Of a stretch of DNA of 64,000 nucleotides, positions 54,679 to 63,100 are shown one piece after another (within the stretch, counting starts at the first letter, position 1; each line of letters starts with the position of its first letter). A program made the position numbers and the translations under genes. The notes beneath the pieces were generated by a model. It was not told where the DNA came from. It searched no databases and worked only from the letters and a program-made list of their open reading frames with translations. Source of the DNA: Phycicoccus flavus (GTDB lineage: Bacteria; Actinomycetota; Actinomycetes; Actinomycetales; Dermatophilaceae). The DNA is taken from assembly GCF_004025965.2 (NCBI RefSeq), contig NZ_SAYU02000010.1, positions 1 through 64,000 on the forward strand, given 5' to 3'.

Positions 54679-57600
54679 ATGCTTCGAGCCCGTCGCCGCC
54701 TGCCCGTGATCGTCGCGGGAGCCCTGCTCCTCGGGACGCCGGGGATGCTCGCCGCCACGCCCGCGGCCGCCGCGGCCGACTCGGTGGCCCTCGTCGGCGA
54801 CCTGCAGTCCGAGCTCGGGTGCCCCGAGGACTGGATGCCGCAGTGCCCCGACACCGAGCTGACCCGCGAGGCGGGCAGCGACCGGTGGAGCGCCACCTTC
54901 GAGGTGCCGAAGGGCACCTGGCAGTTCAAGGTCGCGCTCGACGACGGCTGGGCCGAGAACTACGGCGCCGGGGGTCAGGCCGACGGCTCGAACCTGTCGT
55001 TCACCCTGGCCGGCGACGCGCAGGTCGAGTTCGCCTACGACGACGCCACGCACGCCGTCACCTGGACCCCCGTCCTCACCGGCGGCACGAGCGCGACCGA
55101 CCGGTCGCTGGCGCTGGACAGCCTGCGCGAGCCGCTGACCCGCGAGCGGTTCTACTTCGTCATGGCCGACCGCTTCGCCAACGGCAGCACCGCGAACGAC
55201 CGCGGCGGCCTCACCGGCGGCAAGCTGACGACCGGCTTCGACCCCAGCGACAAGGCCTTCTACCACGGCGGCGACCTCAAGGGCCTCACCGGCAAGCTCG
55301 ACTACATCAAGGGCCTGGGCACGACGGCGATCTGGCTGACCCCGAGCTTCAAGAACAAGCCGGTGCAGGGCGGTCCCGGCCAGGAGAGCGCCGGCTACCA
55401 CGGCTACTGGATCACGGACTTCACCCGCATCGACCCGCACCTGGGCACGAACGCGGACATGAAGACCCTCATCGACGCCGCACACGCCAAGGGGATGAAG
55501 GTCTTCTTCGACATCATCACCAACCACACCGCGGACGTCATCGACTACCGCGAGGGCACCTACGGGTACCGGACGAAGAAGAACTACCCGTACAAGGACG
55601 CCGACGGCACGGTCTTCGACGACCGCGACTACGTCAACCAGACCTTCCCCGAGCTCGACCCGAAGGTCTCCTTCCCCTACACCCCGTTCCTGCACCCGGG
55701 TGACGAGGACGCCAAGACCCCGGCGTGGCTCAACGACGTGACGATGTACCACAACCGCGGCGACTCGACCTTCGCCGGCGAGTCCTCGACCTACGGCGAC
55801 TTCGTCGGCCTCGACGACCTGTTCACCGAGCGTCCCGAGGTCGTCGAGGGCATGGGCGAGATCTACAAGACGTGGGTCGACTTCGGCATCGACGGGTTCC
55901 GCATCGACACCGTCAAGCACGTGAACCTCGAGTTCTGGCAGAAGTTCATCCCGGACATCCTCGGCGAGGCCAAGGCGCGCAAGAACGACGACTTCTTCGC
56001 CTTCGGTGAGGTCTACGACGGCAACCCCGCCGTCATGTCGCAGTACACGACGGCCGGCAAGCTCCAGGCGACCCTGGACTTCGGGTTCCAGCAGCAGGGG
56101 GTCGACTTCGCCAAGGGCAACTCCGCCGCCGTCCTCGCCGACTTCTTCGCCAAGGACGACTGGTACACCGACGCCGACAGCAACGCCTACCAGCTGCCGA
56201 CGTTCCTCGGGAACCACGACATGGGCCGGGTGGCGATGTTCCTGAAGGACTCCTCCGCCGACGAGGCGCAGCTGCTGAAGCGGGTGCAGTTCGCGGACTC
56301 GCTCATGTACACGATGCGCGGCAACCCCGTGACGTACTACGGCGACGAGCAGGGCTTCATCGGCACCGGCGGCGACCAGCTGGCCCGCGAGGACATGTTC
56401 GCCAGCAAGGTCGACATCTACAACACCGAGCAGGTGCTCGCCGGGCCGGAGGGCTCGCGCGACCGCTTCGACACCGGCCACCCGCTCTACCGCCACATCG
56501 CGGCGCTGTCGGCGCTGCGGGCCAAGCACCCGGCGCTCGCCGACGGGGCGCAGGTGGCGCGGTACGCCGCCGACGGCGCGGGCATCTTCGCCGTCTCGCG
56601 GATCGACGCGACGAAGGGCTCCGAGTACCTCGTCGTCGCCAACAACGACACGAAGGCGGCGTCGGCGACCATCGACACCTGGACCACCCGCGGCGAGTGG
56701 GTGCCGCTCCTCGGCGGGAAGAAGCCGGTCAAGGGCACCAAGAGCGGTGCGGTGCGGGTCACCGTGCCCGGGCTGTCGGTCGCGGTCTACCGCGCCAGCG
56801 CGCCGATGCGGACCAAGGTCGCGGCGCCGGAGGTCACGGTCTCGCTCGACGGCGGGCCGGTGAGCGGGCGGGCCGAGGTCGGGGCCGACGTCGACTCCGA
56901 CACCTTCACCCAGGCGACGTTCTACGTCCGCCCGGTCGGCGCGTCCGACTGGACGCTCCTGGGCACCGACGACAACGCCCCGTTCCGCGTCTTCGACGAC
57001 GTGAGCGACGTGCCGGTCGGCACGCCCCTGGAGTACCGGGTCGTCGTGGAGGACGCGGCCGGCCGGGTCGCCGCCGACAGCGGCTGGGCCGTCGTGGCCT
57101 CGCCGCAGGCGGAGACCGGGGACGTCGAGCTCGGCGACCCGGTCGAGCAGCCGTCCGCGGTGAGCGTCCCCGGGACGCACAACTCCGAGATGGGCTGCCC
57201 CGTCGGCACCGGGGTCAGCGGTGACTGGGCCCCCGACTGCGACCAGGCCCAGCTGGCCCTCGACACCGAGGACGGGATCTGGAAGCGGCACTACACGATC
57301 CCGGCCGGCAGCTACGGCTACAAGGCCGCGCTCGACCGCGGCTGGACGGTGAACTACGGCGCCAAGGGCATTCAGGACGGCGACAACATCTCGTACGAGA
57401 CGCCCGACGGCGACGTGACGTTCTACTTCGACCCGACGACGCACTGGGCGACCTCGGACGAGGAGGGCCCGATCGTCACGGCGCCCGGCGCGTTCCAGTC
57501 CGAGCTCGGCTGCGCCGGTGACTGGGACCCGTCGTGCATGCGGCCCTGGCTCCAGGACAAGGACGGCGACGGCGTCTACACCTGGGCGACCGTGCGCATC

Positions 57601-57882
57601 CCGGCCGGCACCTACGAGTTCAAGATCGCCCACGGCCTGTCGTGGGACGAGAACTACGGTGACGGCGGCGCGCCGAACGGTGGCAACCTCAGCGTGACGG
57701 TGCCCTCGGACGGGGCGCGGACGACCTTCGTCTACGACTCCGCGACGCACGTGACGACCGTGTCGTCGGTGGCGGGCGGCGCCCCCGCGGGACCCCGCGT
57801 GGGGCGGGCCGAGCGGGTCAGGAGGCGCTCGGCCCGCCCGACGACGTCGCCGCGGGGCCGAGGTCGCCCCGCTGGACGGTGA
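54679..57882 (+). CDS. Secreted multi-domain GH13 alpha-amylase/pullulanase-like enzyme
   Basis: 1067 residues. Signal peptide about residues 1-33 (LPVIVAGALLLGTPGMLAAT, AAAA site). Residues 35-130 are a starch-binding X25-like module (SELGCPEDWMPQC, AENYGAGGQADGSNLSF). Residues about 150-560 are the GH13 barrel: FFDIITNHT, DGFRIDTVKH (nucleophile Asp410), AFGEVYDG (acid/base Glu444), FLGNHDMGR (Asp514). An Ig-like segment follows, then two more X25-like modules at about 834-930 and 939-1030. The last 30 residues (after PAGPR) are Arg-rich and read through a bidirectional terminator, so the natural stop may have been lost. Acts on starch outside the cell. ATG with CGAGGAGCAACG. Confidence 0.9.
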   Translation: MLRARRRLPVIVAGALLLGTPGMLAATPAAAAADSVALVGDLQSELGCPEDWMPQCPDTELTREAGSDRWSATFEVPKGTWQFKVALDDGWAENYGAGGQADGSNLSFTLAGDAQVEFAYDDATHAVTWTPVLTGGTSATDRSLALDSLREPLTRERFYFVMADRFANGSTANDRGGLTGGKLTTGFDPSDKAFYHGGDLKGLTGKLDYIKGLGTTAIWLTPSFKNKPVQGGPGQESAGYHGYWITDFTRIDPHLGTNADMKTLIDAAHAKGMKVFFDIITNHTADVIDYREGTYGYRTKKNYPYKDADGTVFDDRDYVNQTFPELDPKVSFPYTPFLHPGDEDAKTPAWLNDVTMYHNRGDSTFAGESSTYGDFVGLDDLFTERPEVVEGMGEIYKTWVDFGIDGFRIDTVKHVNLEFWQKFIPDILGEAKARKNDDFFAFGEVYDGNPAVMSQYTTAGKLQATLDFGFQQQGVDFAKGNSAAVLADFFAKDDWYTDADSNAYQLPTFLGNHDMGRVAMFLKDSSADEAQLLKRVQFADSLMYTMRGNPVTYYGDEQGFIGTGGDQLAREDMFASKVDIYNTEQVLAGPEGSRDRFDTGHPLYRHIAALSALRAKHPALADGAQVARYAADGAGIFAVSRIDATKGSEYLVVANNDTKAASATIDTWTTRGEWVPLLGGKKPVKGTKSGAVRVTVPGLSVAVYRASAPMRTKVAAPEVTVSLDGGPVSGRAEVGADVDSDTFTQATFYVRPVGASDWTLLGTDDNAPFRVFDDVSDVPVGTPLEYRVVVEDAAGRVAADSGWAVVASPQAETGDVELGDPVEQPSAVSVPGTHNSEMGCPVGTGVSGDWAPDCDQAQLALDTEDGIWKRHYTIPAGSYGYKAALDRGWTVNYGAKGIQDGDNISYETPDGDVTFYFDPTTHWATSDEEGPIVTAPGAFQSELGCAGDWDPSCMRPWLQDKDGDGVYTWATVRIPAGTYEFKIAHGLSWDENYGDGGAPNGGNLSVTVPSDGARTTFVYDSATHVTTVSSVAGGAPAGPRVGRAERVRRRSARPTTSPRGRGRPAGR
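57802..57839. terminator. Bidirectional terminator between the amylase and LmeA genes
   Basis: GGGCGGGCCGAGCG (57802-57815) pairs with CGCTCGGCCCGCCC (57826-57839), 10-base loop. It is inside the 3' ends of both convergent reading frames. Confidence 0.75.
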
Positions 57883-58528
57883 CGTCGGTCCCGTCGAGGC
57901 GGACGTCGAAGCCGGCGCCGCTCACCGACACCTCGCGCAGGACCATGCCCTCGGGCACGCCGGGGACCTCGAGCCGCAGCCGGACGAGGTCGCGGGCCAG
58001 GGCGGACGCCGCGGCGCCGACGAACCCGGGTCCGCCCACGTCCACGGTCTCCGGCTCCAGCACCAGCCGGCCGTCCTCGGCCCGGACCGTGCCGGTGGCC
58101 TGCACGACGAGGTCGCGGCCGAGCACCCGGGCCGGCCGCCGGAGCCCGACGAGGCCGCCGCTCACCGCGTAGAGCCTCGTGCCGTCGCCCACCTGCTCCG
58201 AGGCGGTGTCGAACGGGACGGTCGCCCGGATCGCGAGCGTCGCCGCCTCCAGGGCCTCCGGGCCGAAGCGCACGCCGGTGCCGGTCGCCTCGACGTCGAC
58301 GAGGTCACCGTCGGCCGACACGACCTCGCGGCTGCGCAGGTCGACCGCACCGAGCCAGGTCTGGTCGGCGGTCAGGTCGTCGGGCGGGGGGACCCTCACG
58401 CCGGACGGCGCGGGTGACGGCAGGGCCGGCGCCGGGCCCGCCCCGCCGCCGAGCGAGGCCAGGAGCGCGGCCCCGGCCAGGACGAGCACGACGAGGGTGC
58501 TGACGACACCGAGAAGGAACTGCCGCAT
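57818..58528 (-). CDS. LmeA-like DUF2993 lipid-binding protein
   Basis: 236 residues. An N-terminal membrane anchor (FLLGVVSTLVVLVLAGAALL) and a Pro-rich spacer are followed by the DUF2993 domain: DLRSREVVSADGDLVDVEAT, FDTASEQVGDGTRLYAVSGG, GAAASALARDLVRLRLEVPG. In mycobacteria LmeA binds phospholipids and supports lipomannan elongation; that function here is inferred. ATG at 58528; no clear SD in the GC-rich region upstream. Last 65 bases overlap the amylase frame. Confidence 0.8.
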   Translation of the reverse strand: MRQFLLGVVSTLVVLVLAGAALLASLGGGAGPAPALPSPAPSGVRVPPPDDLTADQTWLGAVDLRSREVVSADGDLVDVEATGTGVRFGPEALEAATLAIRATVPFDTASEQVGDGTRLYAVSGGLVGLRRPARVLGRDLVVQATGTVRAEDGRLVLEPETVDVGGPGFVGAAASALARDLVRLRLEVPGVPEGMVLREVSVSGAGFDVRLDGTDVTVQRGDLGPAATSSGGPSAS

Positions 58529-58593
58529 CCGCCCACCCTGCCACGCGGCGGCCGGTCGGCCGGGGCGCGGAGGGCGGCCGCCGTCGAACCCCC

Positions 58594-58622
58594 TTGCCCC
58601 CGGGCACGCTCCGGCCTAGCGT
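58594..58622 (+). promoter_or_regulatory. Promoter of the 58.6 kb structured RNA
   Basis: TTGCCC (58594-58599), 17-base spacer, TAGCGT (58617-58622). One of the better promoter matches in the window, with no annotated protein gene behind it on this strand. Confidence 0.6.
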
Positions 58623-58628
58623 GGCAGG

Positions 58629-58911
58629 ACACGTGAAAGGAGGTGGTCCAGAACATGCATTCTTCTCGGACTCGTGAGGTGGCTGCTCGCTAGCAGCCTT
58701 CGGCCGGACCGGAGTGCCGGCGAATCCACAGCAGTCACCCGACCCGCAGGTGCCCCGGAGAACGTCCGCCCGGGGAGGGCTCGACACCGAGCCACACCTG
58801 CGGGTCGCTGCTGTCCGGCCCCGGTACCCGGCCGCGGCCGCGGCCGCGGGGGCGGGGGACGGAACGGGTGGACACGGGAAACGCGGGGTTCGCCGGGGCG
58901 ATCTTCCCGTG
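58629..58911 (+). ncRNA. Candidate structured RNA with embedded 12-codon ORF
   Basis: From the predicted start near 58629 the RNA has, in order: a 17-base stretch complementary to the 16S rRNA 3' end (58635-58651), a 12-codon ORF, a stem at its stop codon (GGCTGCT-CGCT-AGCAGCC, 58681-58698), and a three-way junction. The junction has P1 ACCCGCAGGTG/CACCTGCGGGT (58742-58752/58795-58805), P2 CCCCGG/CCGGGG (58753-58758/58770-58775) and P3 GGCTCG-ACAC-CGAGCC (58778-58793). P1 is extended by CAGCAG/CTGCTG and GGCCGGAC/GTCCGGCC. A final stem CACGGGAA/TTCCCGTG (58873-58911) may terminate. No plus-strand gene follows; mftD converges. The rest of the 58529-58965 gap shows nothing else. Confidence 0.6.
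58655..58693 (+). CDS. 12-codon leader-peptide-like ORF
   Basis: ATG 58655 to TAG 58693 encodes MHSSRTREVAAR. The Shine-Dalgarno GGAGGT is 10 bases upstream, inside the long 16S-complementary stretch. The stop codon is inside a perfect 7-bp hairpin. A second, overlapping frame from GTG 58633 (VKGGGPEHAFFSDS) is also open. No conserved function known to me; coding status is inferred from the ribosome-binding site only. Confidence 0.45.
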   Translation: MHSSRTREVAAR

Positions 58912-58965
58912 CGGACCCCGGCGTTCCCGGAGGGGGCGGGAAAGTCGGGGCGCGAGGGGTGCGGG

Positions 58966-60144
58966 TCAGGCGCCGAGGGTGCGGGTGAAGCCGTCGGGGA
59001 CGAGGACGTCGTCGCGGCCCAGCTCCTGGACCGAGGACCTGCCGAGCCCGAGCAGCGCGGAGGAGATGCCGCCGGACATGATGTCGAGGACGTTCTCGAC
59101 GCCGGCCTGCCCGTTCGCCGACAGCCCCCAGAGGTAGGCGCGCCCGATCATCACGGCCTTGGCGCCGAGGGCCAGGGCCTTGACGACGTCGCTGCCGCGC
59201 CGGATGCCGCTGTCGAAGACGACCTCGACCTGGTCGCCGACGGCGTCGGCGATGCCCGGCAGCATCCGGATCGCGCCCGGCGTGCCGTCGAGGTTGTTGC
59301 CGCCGTGGGTGGAGACCGAGATGGCCGTGACGCCGGCGTCGACCGCCCGCTTGGCGTCGTCGATCCGGCTGATGCCCTTGACCATGAACGGCCCGCCCCA
59401 GGTCTCGCGCATCCAGGCGATGTCGTCCCAGGTGGGCGGCGGGGTGGTCATCCACTCGCCGTAGGCGCCGAAGAACGTCGGGCCCTTCTCGCCCGGGCCG
59501 CCCGCGAGGTTCGGCGTCGTGAGGTCCGGCAGGGCTCCTGAGCGCACGAAGCCCGTGAGCCAGCGCGGCTTGAGGAGCACCTCAGGCGCGAACCTGGCCA
59601 TCGCCTTTGGGTCCAGCTTCTCGGGGATGGCGGGGCTGCCCCAGTCCCGCCCGTGCGAGAACGTCCAGTCGAGGGTGGCGATGACGCCCTTGGCCCCGGC
59701 CGCGCGGGCCCGCTCCATCCGCGACTCGATGACCTCGCGCCCGCCGGACCAGTAGCTCTGGAAGAACACCTTGTCGTTGACGGCGCACACGTCCTCGATG
59801 GCCGAGGACCCGAACGAGCTGAGCCCCATCGCCGTGCCGCGGGCGGCGGCGGCCCGCGCGACGGCCACCTCGCCCTCGGGGTGGACGGCCTGGACGCCGG
59901 TCGGCGAGATGATGACCGGCAGGGCGAGGTCGACCCCCATGACGTGCGTGGAGAGCGAGCGCTCCGCCGACCCGCCCGCGACGTGCGGGGCGAACCCGAG
60001 CTCGGAGAACGCGGCGACATTGTCCTCGTAGGTGAGGCCGCGCTCGGACCCGGCGAGCAGCGCCTTGTAGACCGAGCGGGGCAGCCGTTTCTCGGCCCGG
60101 CGCTGGGCCTCGGCGACGGTCTCGAACCATCCGGTGCTGCTCAT
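58966..60144 (-). CDS. mftD: Pre-mycofactocin synthase MftD
   Basis: 392-residue FMN-dependent enzyme of the alpha-hydroxy-acid oxidase fold. In mycofactocin synthesis it oxidatively deaminates the AHDP intermediate (from the Val-Tyr end of MftA) to the redox-active pre-mycofactocin. Seen: RLPRSVYKALLAGSERGLTY, LPVIISPTGVQAVHPEGEVA, FMVKGISRIDDAKRAVDAGV (FMN Lys), ISVSTHGGNNLDGTPGAIRM (catalytic His) and VFDSGIRRGSDVVKALALGA. ATG 60144 with AAAGAGGATCCCG upstream; overlaps mftF as ATGA. It is last in the cluster here, not next to mftC. Confidence 0.93.
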   Translation of the reverse strand: MSSTGWFETVAEAQRRAEKRLPRSVYKALLAGSERGLTYEDNVAAFSELGFAPHVAGGSAERSLSTHVMGVDLALPVIISPTGVQAVHPEGEVAVARAAAARGTAMGLSSFGSSAIEDVCAVNDKVFFQSYWSGGREVIESRMERARAAGAKGVIATLDWTFSHGRDWGSPAIPEKLDPKAMARFAPEVLLKPRWLTGFVRSGALPDLTTPNLAGGPGEKGPTFFGAYGEWMTTPPPTWDDIAWMRETWGGPFMVKGISRIDDAKRAVDAGVTAISVSTHGGNNLDGTPGAIRMLPGIADAVGDQVEVVFDSGIRRGSDVVKALALGAKAVMIGRAYLWGLSANGQAGVENVLDIMSGGISSALLGLGRSSVQELGRDDVLVPDGFTRTLGA

Positions 60145-61589
60145 CGGGATCCTCTTTCGTGGGGTGCGCAGGACGGGGACGTGGCATGGGGGTCGACGGG
60201 CGCGGGGCCGCGGCGGACCGAGGGCAGGAGGGCGCGGACGGACCGCCGGCGCAGGCAGCCGGCCCACAGGCCAGCTCCGTAGGCGAGGTCCTCGGCCCGC
60301 TTGAGGGCGACGTAGCGCACCGGGTCCAGGTCGGGCCGGACGCGGCGGTGGTCCAGCACCCCGTCGACGACGACGGCGACGACGACGGCGCGGCGGGCTC
60401 GGGCGGACCCCAGCGCCAGCGCCGCGGTCAGCGGCCAGTGGTGGCGCACGAGCGCGGCCGCGGTCTGGGTGAGCGTCGCGTGCAGGCCCACGGCGAGGAC
60501 GGCGGCCGCCGCGCGGTACGGCCGGTCGCTCCCGTGCAGGCGCCGGGCCAGGGACACCTCGGCCACCGCGCCGGCGGCCAGGGCCACCGGCAGGCTCCAG
60601 CGTCGCTGGGCCAGGAGCGCGCCCGCGACGACGGCCGCCCACGGCGCCATGACGACCGGCGCGACGGCCGGGCCGTGCCGCTCGGCGAGCAGCGCGGCGC
60701 CGCTGCCGTAGAAGGCCTTGCGGGCGAGCCAGGCCCGGGTGCTCGTCCGGTGCTCGTGACGCACGAGCACCCCGGGGTCGTAGCGGACCGTGTGCTCGCG
60801 GGCGACCCGCCAGACGAGGTCGACGTCCTCGGCCACCTCGAGCGCCTCGTCGAAGCCGCCGCCGAGCGCGTCGCGGCGGGCCAGGAGGACCGCGCTCGGG
60901 ATGTACGAGACCCGGCCGTGCGGGTGGACGCGGGCGGGGGAGGGGCCGAGGTCGAGCGAGGAGCGGGCGGCCTCGTACCGGGCGAGGACGCCGCGGCCCT
61001 CGTCGAGCCCGAGGACCCGCGGGGCGACGAGCGCGACCCGCGGGTCGTCGAGGTGGCGGCGCAGCGCGGCGACGGCGGCGGTGTCGAGGACGACGTCGGA
61101 GTCGACGAACGCGACGACCGGCGTGCGCGCCGTGGCGAGGCCGGTGTTGCGGGCGGCGGCGGGCCCGCGCCGGGTGTCGTGCCGGACGTACCGCGCGTCG
61201 TGGCGCCGGCAGACGACGACGAGGGCGGCCGGGTCGCTCGACCCGTCGTCGACGACGACCGTGGCCAGGCCACGCAGGCCGCGCAGCAGCCGGTCCAGCT
61301 CGACCGGCCGGTCGAGGACGGGGACGACGACGGTGACGTCGGCGGGCGTGGCGTCGGCGGGCTCGGACCAGTAGGGGTGCGCCAGGCCGCGGTCCAGCAG
61401 CAGGCGGGCGACGGCGCCGGACGTGGCGTCCCGCACCTCGACCGCGCCGGATCCGTCGAGGCGGTCCAGGGCGGCGGGGCGCAGGTGGACCAGGCGCCCG
61501 GACGACCCGCCGAACAGGGTGCGGCCGTCGTCGCAGCGGTGGGCGTCGGCGGCCAGGCGGACCCGGAAGCCGCGGGGCAGCTCAGACAC
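60141..61589 (-). CDS. mftF: Mycofactocin glycosyltransferase MftF
   Basis: 482-residue GT2 enzyme that adds the beta-1,4-glucose chain to mycofactocin. The N-terminal 75 residues (FRVRLAADAHRCDDGRTLFG, LVHLRPAALDRL) are the MftF-specific part. The GT-A domain has VTVVVPVLDRPVELDRLLRG, TVVVDDGSSDPAALVVVCRR, VVAFVDSDVVLD (metal DxD), and YIPSAVLLARRDALGGGFDE. Two to three hydrophobic helices near residues 315-400 anchor it to the membrane. GTG 61589 overlaps the SDR stop by 8 bases. Confidence 0.92.
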   Translation of the reverse strand: MSELPRGFRVRLAADAHRCDDGRTLFGGSSGRLVHLRPAALDRLDGSGAVEVRDATSGAVARLLLDRGLAHPYWSEPADATPADVTVVVPVLDRPVELDRLLRGLRGLATVVVDDGSSDPAALVVVCRRHDARYVRHDTRRGPAAARNTGLATARTPVVAFVDSDVVLDTAAVAALRRHLDDPRVALVAPRVLGLDEGRGVLARYEAARSSLDLGPSPARVHPHGRVSYIPSAVLLARRDALGGGFDEALEVAEDVDLVWRVAREHTVRYDPGVLVRHEHRTSTRAWLARKAFYGSGAALLAERHGPAVAPVVMAPWAAVVAGALLAQRRWSLPVALAAGAVAEVSLARRLHGSDRPYRAAAAVLAVGLHATLTQTAAALVRHHWPLTAALALGSARARRAVVVAVVVDGVLDHRRVRPDLDPVRYVALKRAEDLAYGAGLWAGCLRRRSVRALLPSVRRGPAPVDPHATSPSCAPHERGSR

Positions 61590-62370
61590 GCCCGAACCCC
61601 GCGTCGGCCGGCAGCACCGTCCCGTGCAGCACCCGGCCCGCGGTCGCCGCGTGCTCGACGACGGCGGCGACGTCGTCCGGGTCCAACGGCGCGCGGCCCT
61701 GCTGGTGCTCGGCCAGCGGCGCGACGTCGTCGAGGCCGTAGAGCGCGGCGGTGGCCTCGAGCATCGCCGTGCCGGTGGCCCCGGGCGCGACGCCGCAGGC
61801 GGTCACGGCGGTGCCGACGAGGTCGGCGGCCAGGGCGCGCACCACCCCGACGGCGGCGTGCTTGGCGACGACGTAGCCGGCCAGGCCGTAGAGCCCCCGT
61901 GAACCGGCGACGGAGGTGAGGACGACGACCGTGGGCCGGGCCTGCGGGGGCCGGGTCAGCAGGTGGGGGACGGCGGCGGCCGCGAGGTTCCACGCGGTGA
62001 GGGCGTCGGCGGCGAGCAGCCCGTCGCGCACGGCCGGGTCGGTCTCCCAGAGGGGCACCCCGCCGGCGATCACGGACGCGCACGACACGGCGACGTCGAG
62101 CCGGCCGTGCTCGTCGGCCACGGCCGTCACCGCCGCCCGGGTGGCGTCGCCGTCGCGCAGGTCGACGGGGCGGACGGTGGCGCCGGCCTCCAGCGCCGCC
62201 GCGCCGTCGGCGTCTGTGGCGTGCCCGTAGCCGAGGGTGCTCCCGCCGAGGTCGTCGAGCACCGTCACCCGGTGACCGGACGCGACGAGCCGCCGCACCA
62301 CGGCCAGCCCGATGCCACGGGCGCCACCCCCGACGACCGCGACCCGGCCGGTCGTCCCGGGCCCGCTCAC
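61582..62370 (-). CDS. Mycofactocin-associated SDR oxidoreductase
   Basis: 262-residue short-chain dehydrogenase: VAVVGGGARGIGLAVVRRLV (nucleotide loop), VSCASVIAGG, VVVLTSVAGS (Ser), GLAGYVVAKHAAVGVVRALA (Tyr-x3-Lys). After VTVLDDLGG it has the insertion GYGHATDADGAAALEAGATV that marks the mycofactocin-coupled SDRs, which hold NAD tightly and need mycofactocin to recycle it. GTG 62370 overlaps the mftE stop (GTGA). Its physiological alcohol is unknown. Confidence 0.88.
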   Translation of the reverse strand: MSGPGTTGRVAVVGGGARGIGLAVVRRLVASGHRVTVLDDLGGSTLGYGHATDADGAAALEAGATVRPVDLRDGDATRAAVTAVADEHGRLDVAVSCASVIAGGVPLWETDPAVRDGLLAADALTAWNLAAAAVPHLLTRPPQARPTVVVLTSVAGSRGLYGLAGYVVAKHAAVGVVRALAADLVGTAVTACGVAPGATGTAMLEATAALYGLDDVAPLAEHQQGRAPLDPDDVAAVVEHAATAGRVLHGTVLPADAGFGRV

Positions 62371-63095
62371 GTCCTCGCCCCGTGCGCGGCGGGCCGGACG
62401 AGCCGGCCGTACTCGTCGGCGCGGGCGTCGCGGACCTGCCGGGCGACCCGCGCGACGAGGAGGTCCAGGTGCCGCGAGCCCTCGTCGGCGCTCGCGCCCC
62501 CGGGGTCGCCGAGGACACCGGAGGGGGACACCGCGGCCACCCCGGACTCGCGCAGGCGGGGCATGAGGTCGGCCACCGGCGCGTCCGCTCCGGCGACCGC
62601 GGCGTCGAGGTCGACGGCGGCCGGGTCGAGCGCCAGCGCCAGCGAGGTCTCGGCGCGGCCCGCGTGGGCGTCCCACCCGGGCTCGGCGCACGAGGTCCAC
62701 GCGACGTCGTGGCCCTCCCAGCGCAGCTGACGGGTCGCGGCCGACACCGCCGCGGCGTTGCCGCCGTGCCCGGTGACGAGCACGACCCGCCCGCACCAGC
62801 GCCGGGCGGACCGGACGAGCTCGACGACGACGTGCCGCAGCGCGTCGGTGCCGATGGAGACCGTGCCCGGGAAGTCCTCGTGCTCGCCGCTCGCGCCGTA
62901 CTCGACGGCCGGGGCGACGAGCACCGCGGGCCGGTCCGCGCCGAGCAGGCGCGCCACGCCGTCGCACACGGCCCGGGCCACGGCGGAGTCGGTGGCCAGC
63001 GGCAGGTGCGGCCCGTGCTGCTCCACCGCCCCCAGCGGGACGAGGACGGTCGCGCCGCGGAGGTCGTCGCCGGACACGCGCGAGCCGAGGTCCAC
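62367..63095 (-). CDS. mftE: Mycofactocin peptidase MftE (creatininase family)
   Basis: 242-residue metallopeptidase that frees the Val-Tyr-derived dipeptide from the modified MftA. Seen: VLVPLGAVEQHGPHLPLATD (metal Glu/His/Asp), VEYGASGEHEDFPGTVSIGT, VVLVTGHGGNAAAVSAATRQ and DPGGASADEGSRHLDLLVAR. GTG 63095, five bases after the mftC stop; GACGGGCGGC is a weak SD. Confidence 0.9.
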   Translation of the reverse strand: MDLGSRVSGDDLRGATVLVPLGAVEQHGPHLPLATDSAVARAVCDGVARLLGADRPAVLVAPAVEYGASGEHEDFPGTVSIGTDALRHVVVELVRSARRWCGRVVLVTGHGGNAAAVSAATRQLRWEGHDVAWTSCAEPGWDAHAGRAETSLALALDPAAVDLDAAVAGADAPVADLMPRLRESGVAAVSPSGVLGDPGGASADEGSRHLDLLVARVARQVRDARADEYGRLVRPAAHGART

Positions 63096-63100
63096 GGTGG

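Noticed and set aside
52309-57750. 1813-codon minus-strand frame spanning the MmcQ-like, ABC-F and amylase genes
   Set aside because: It crosses three well-supported plus-strand genes and shows only V/A/G/R/D-rich antisense sequence.
58529-58965. mftA precursor peptide gene in the gap beside mftD
   Set aside because: No ORF on either strand ends in the IDGMCGVY-type C-terminus of MftA; the only short ORF encodes MHSSRTREVAAR.
58966-60642. 558-residue version of MftD with a long N-terminal extension
   Set aside because: The extension is antisense to mftF; ATG 60144 with an SD and ATGA overlap is the true start.
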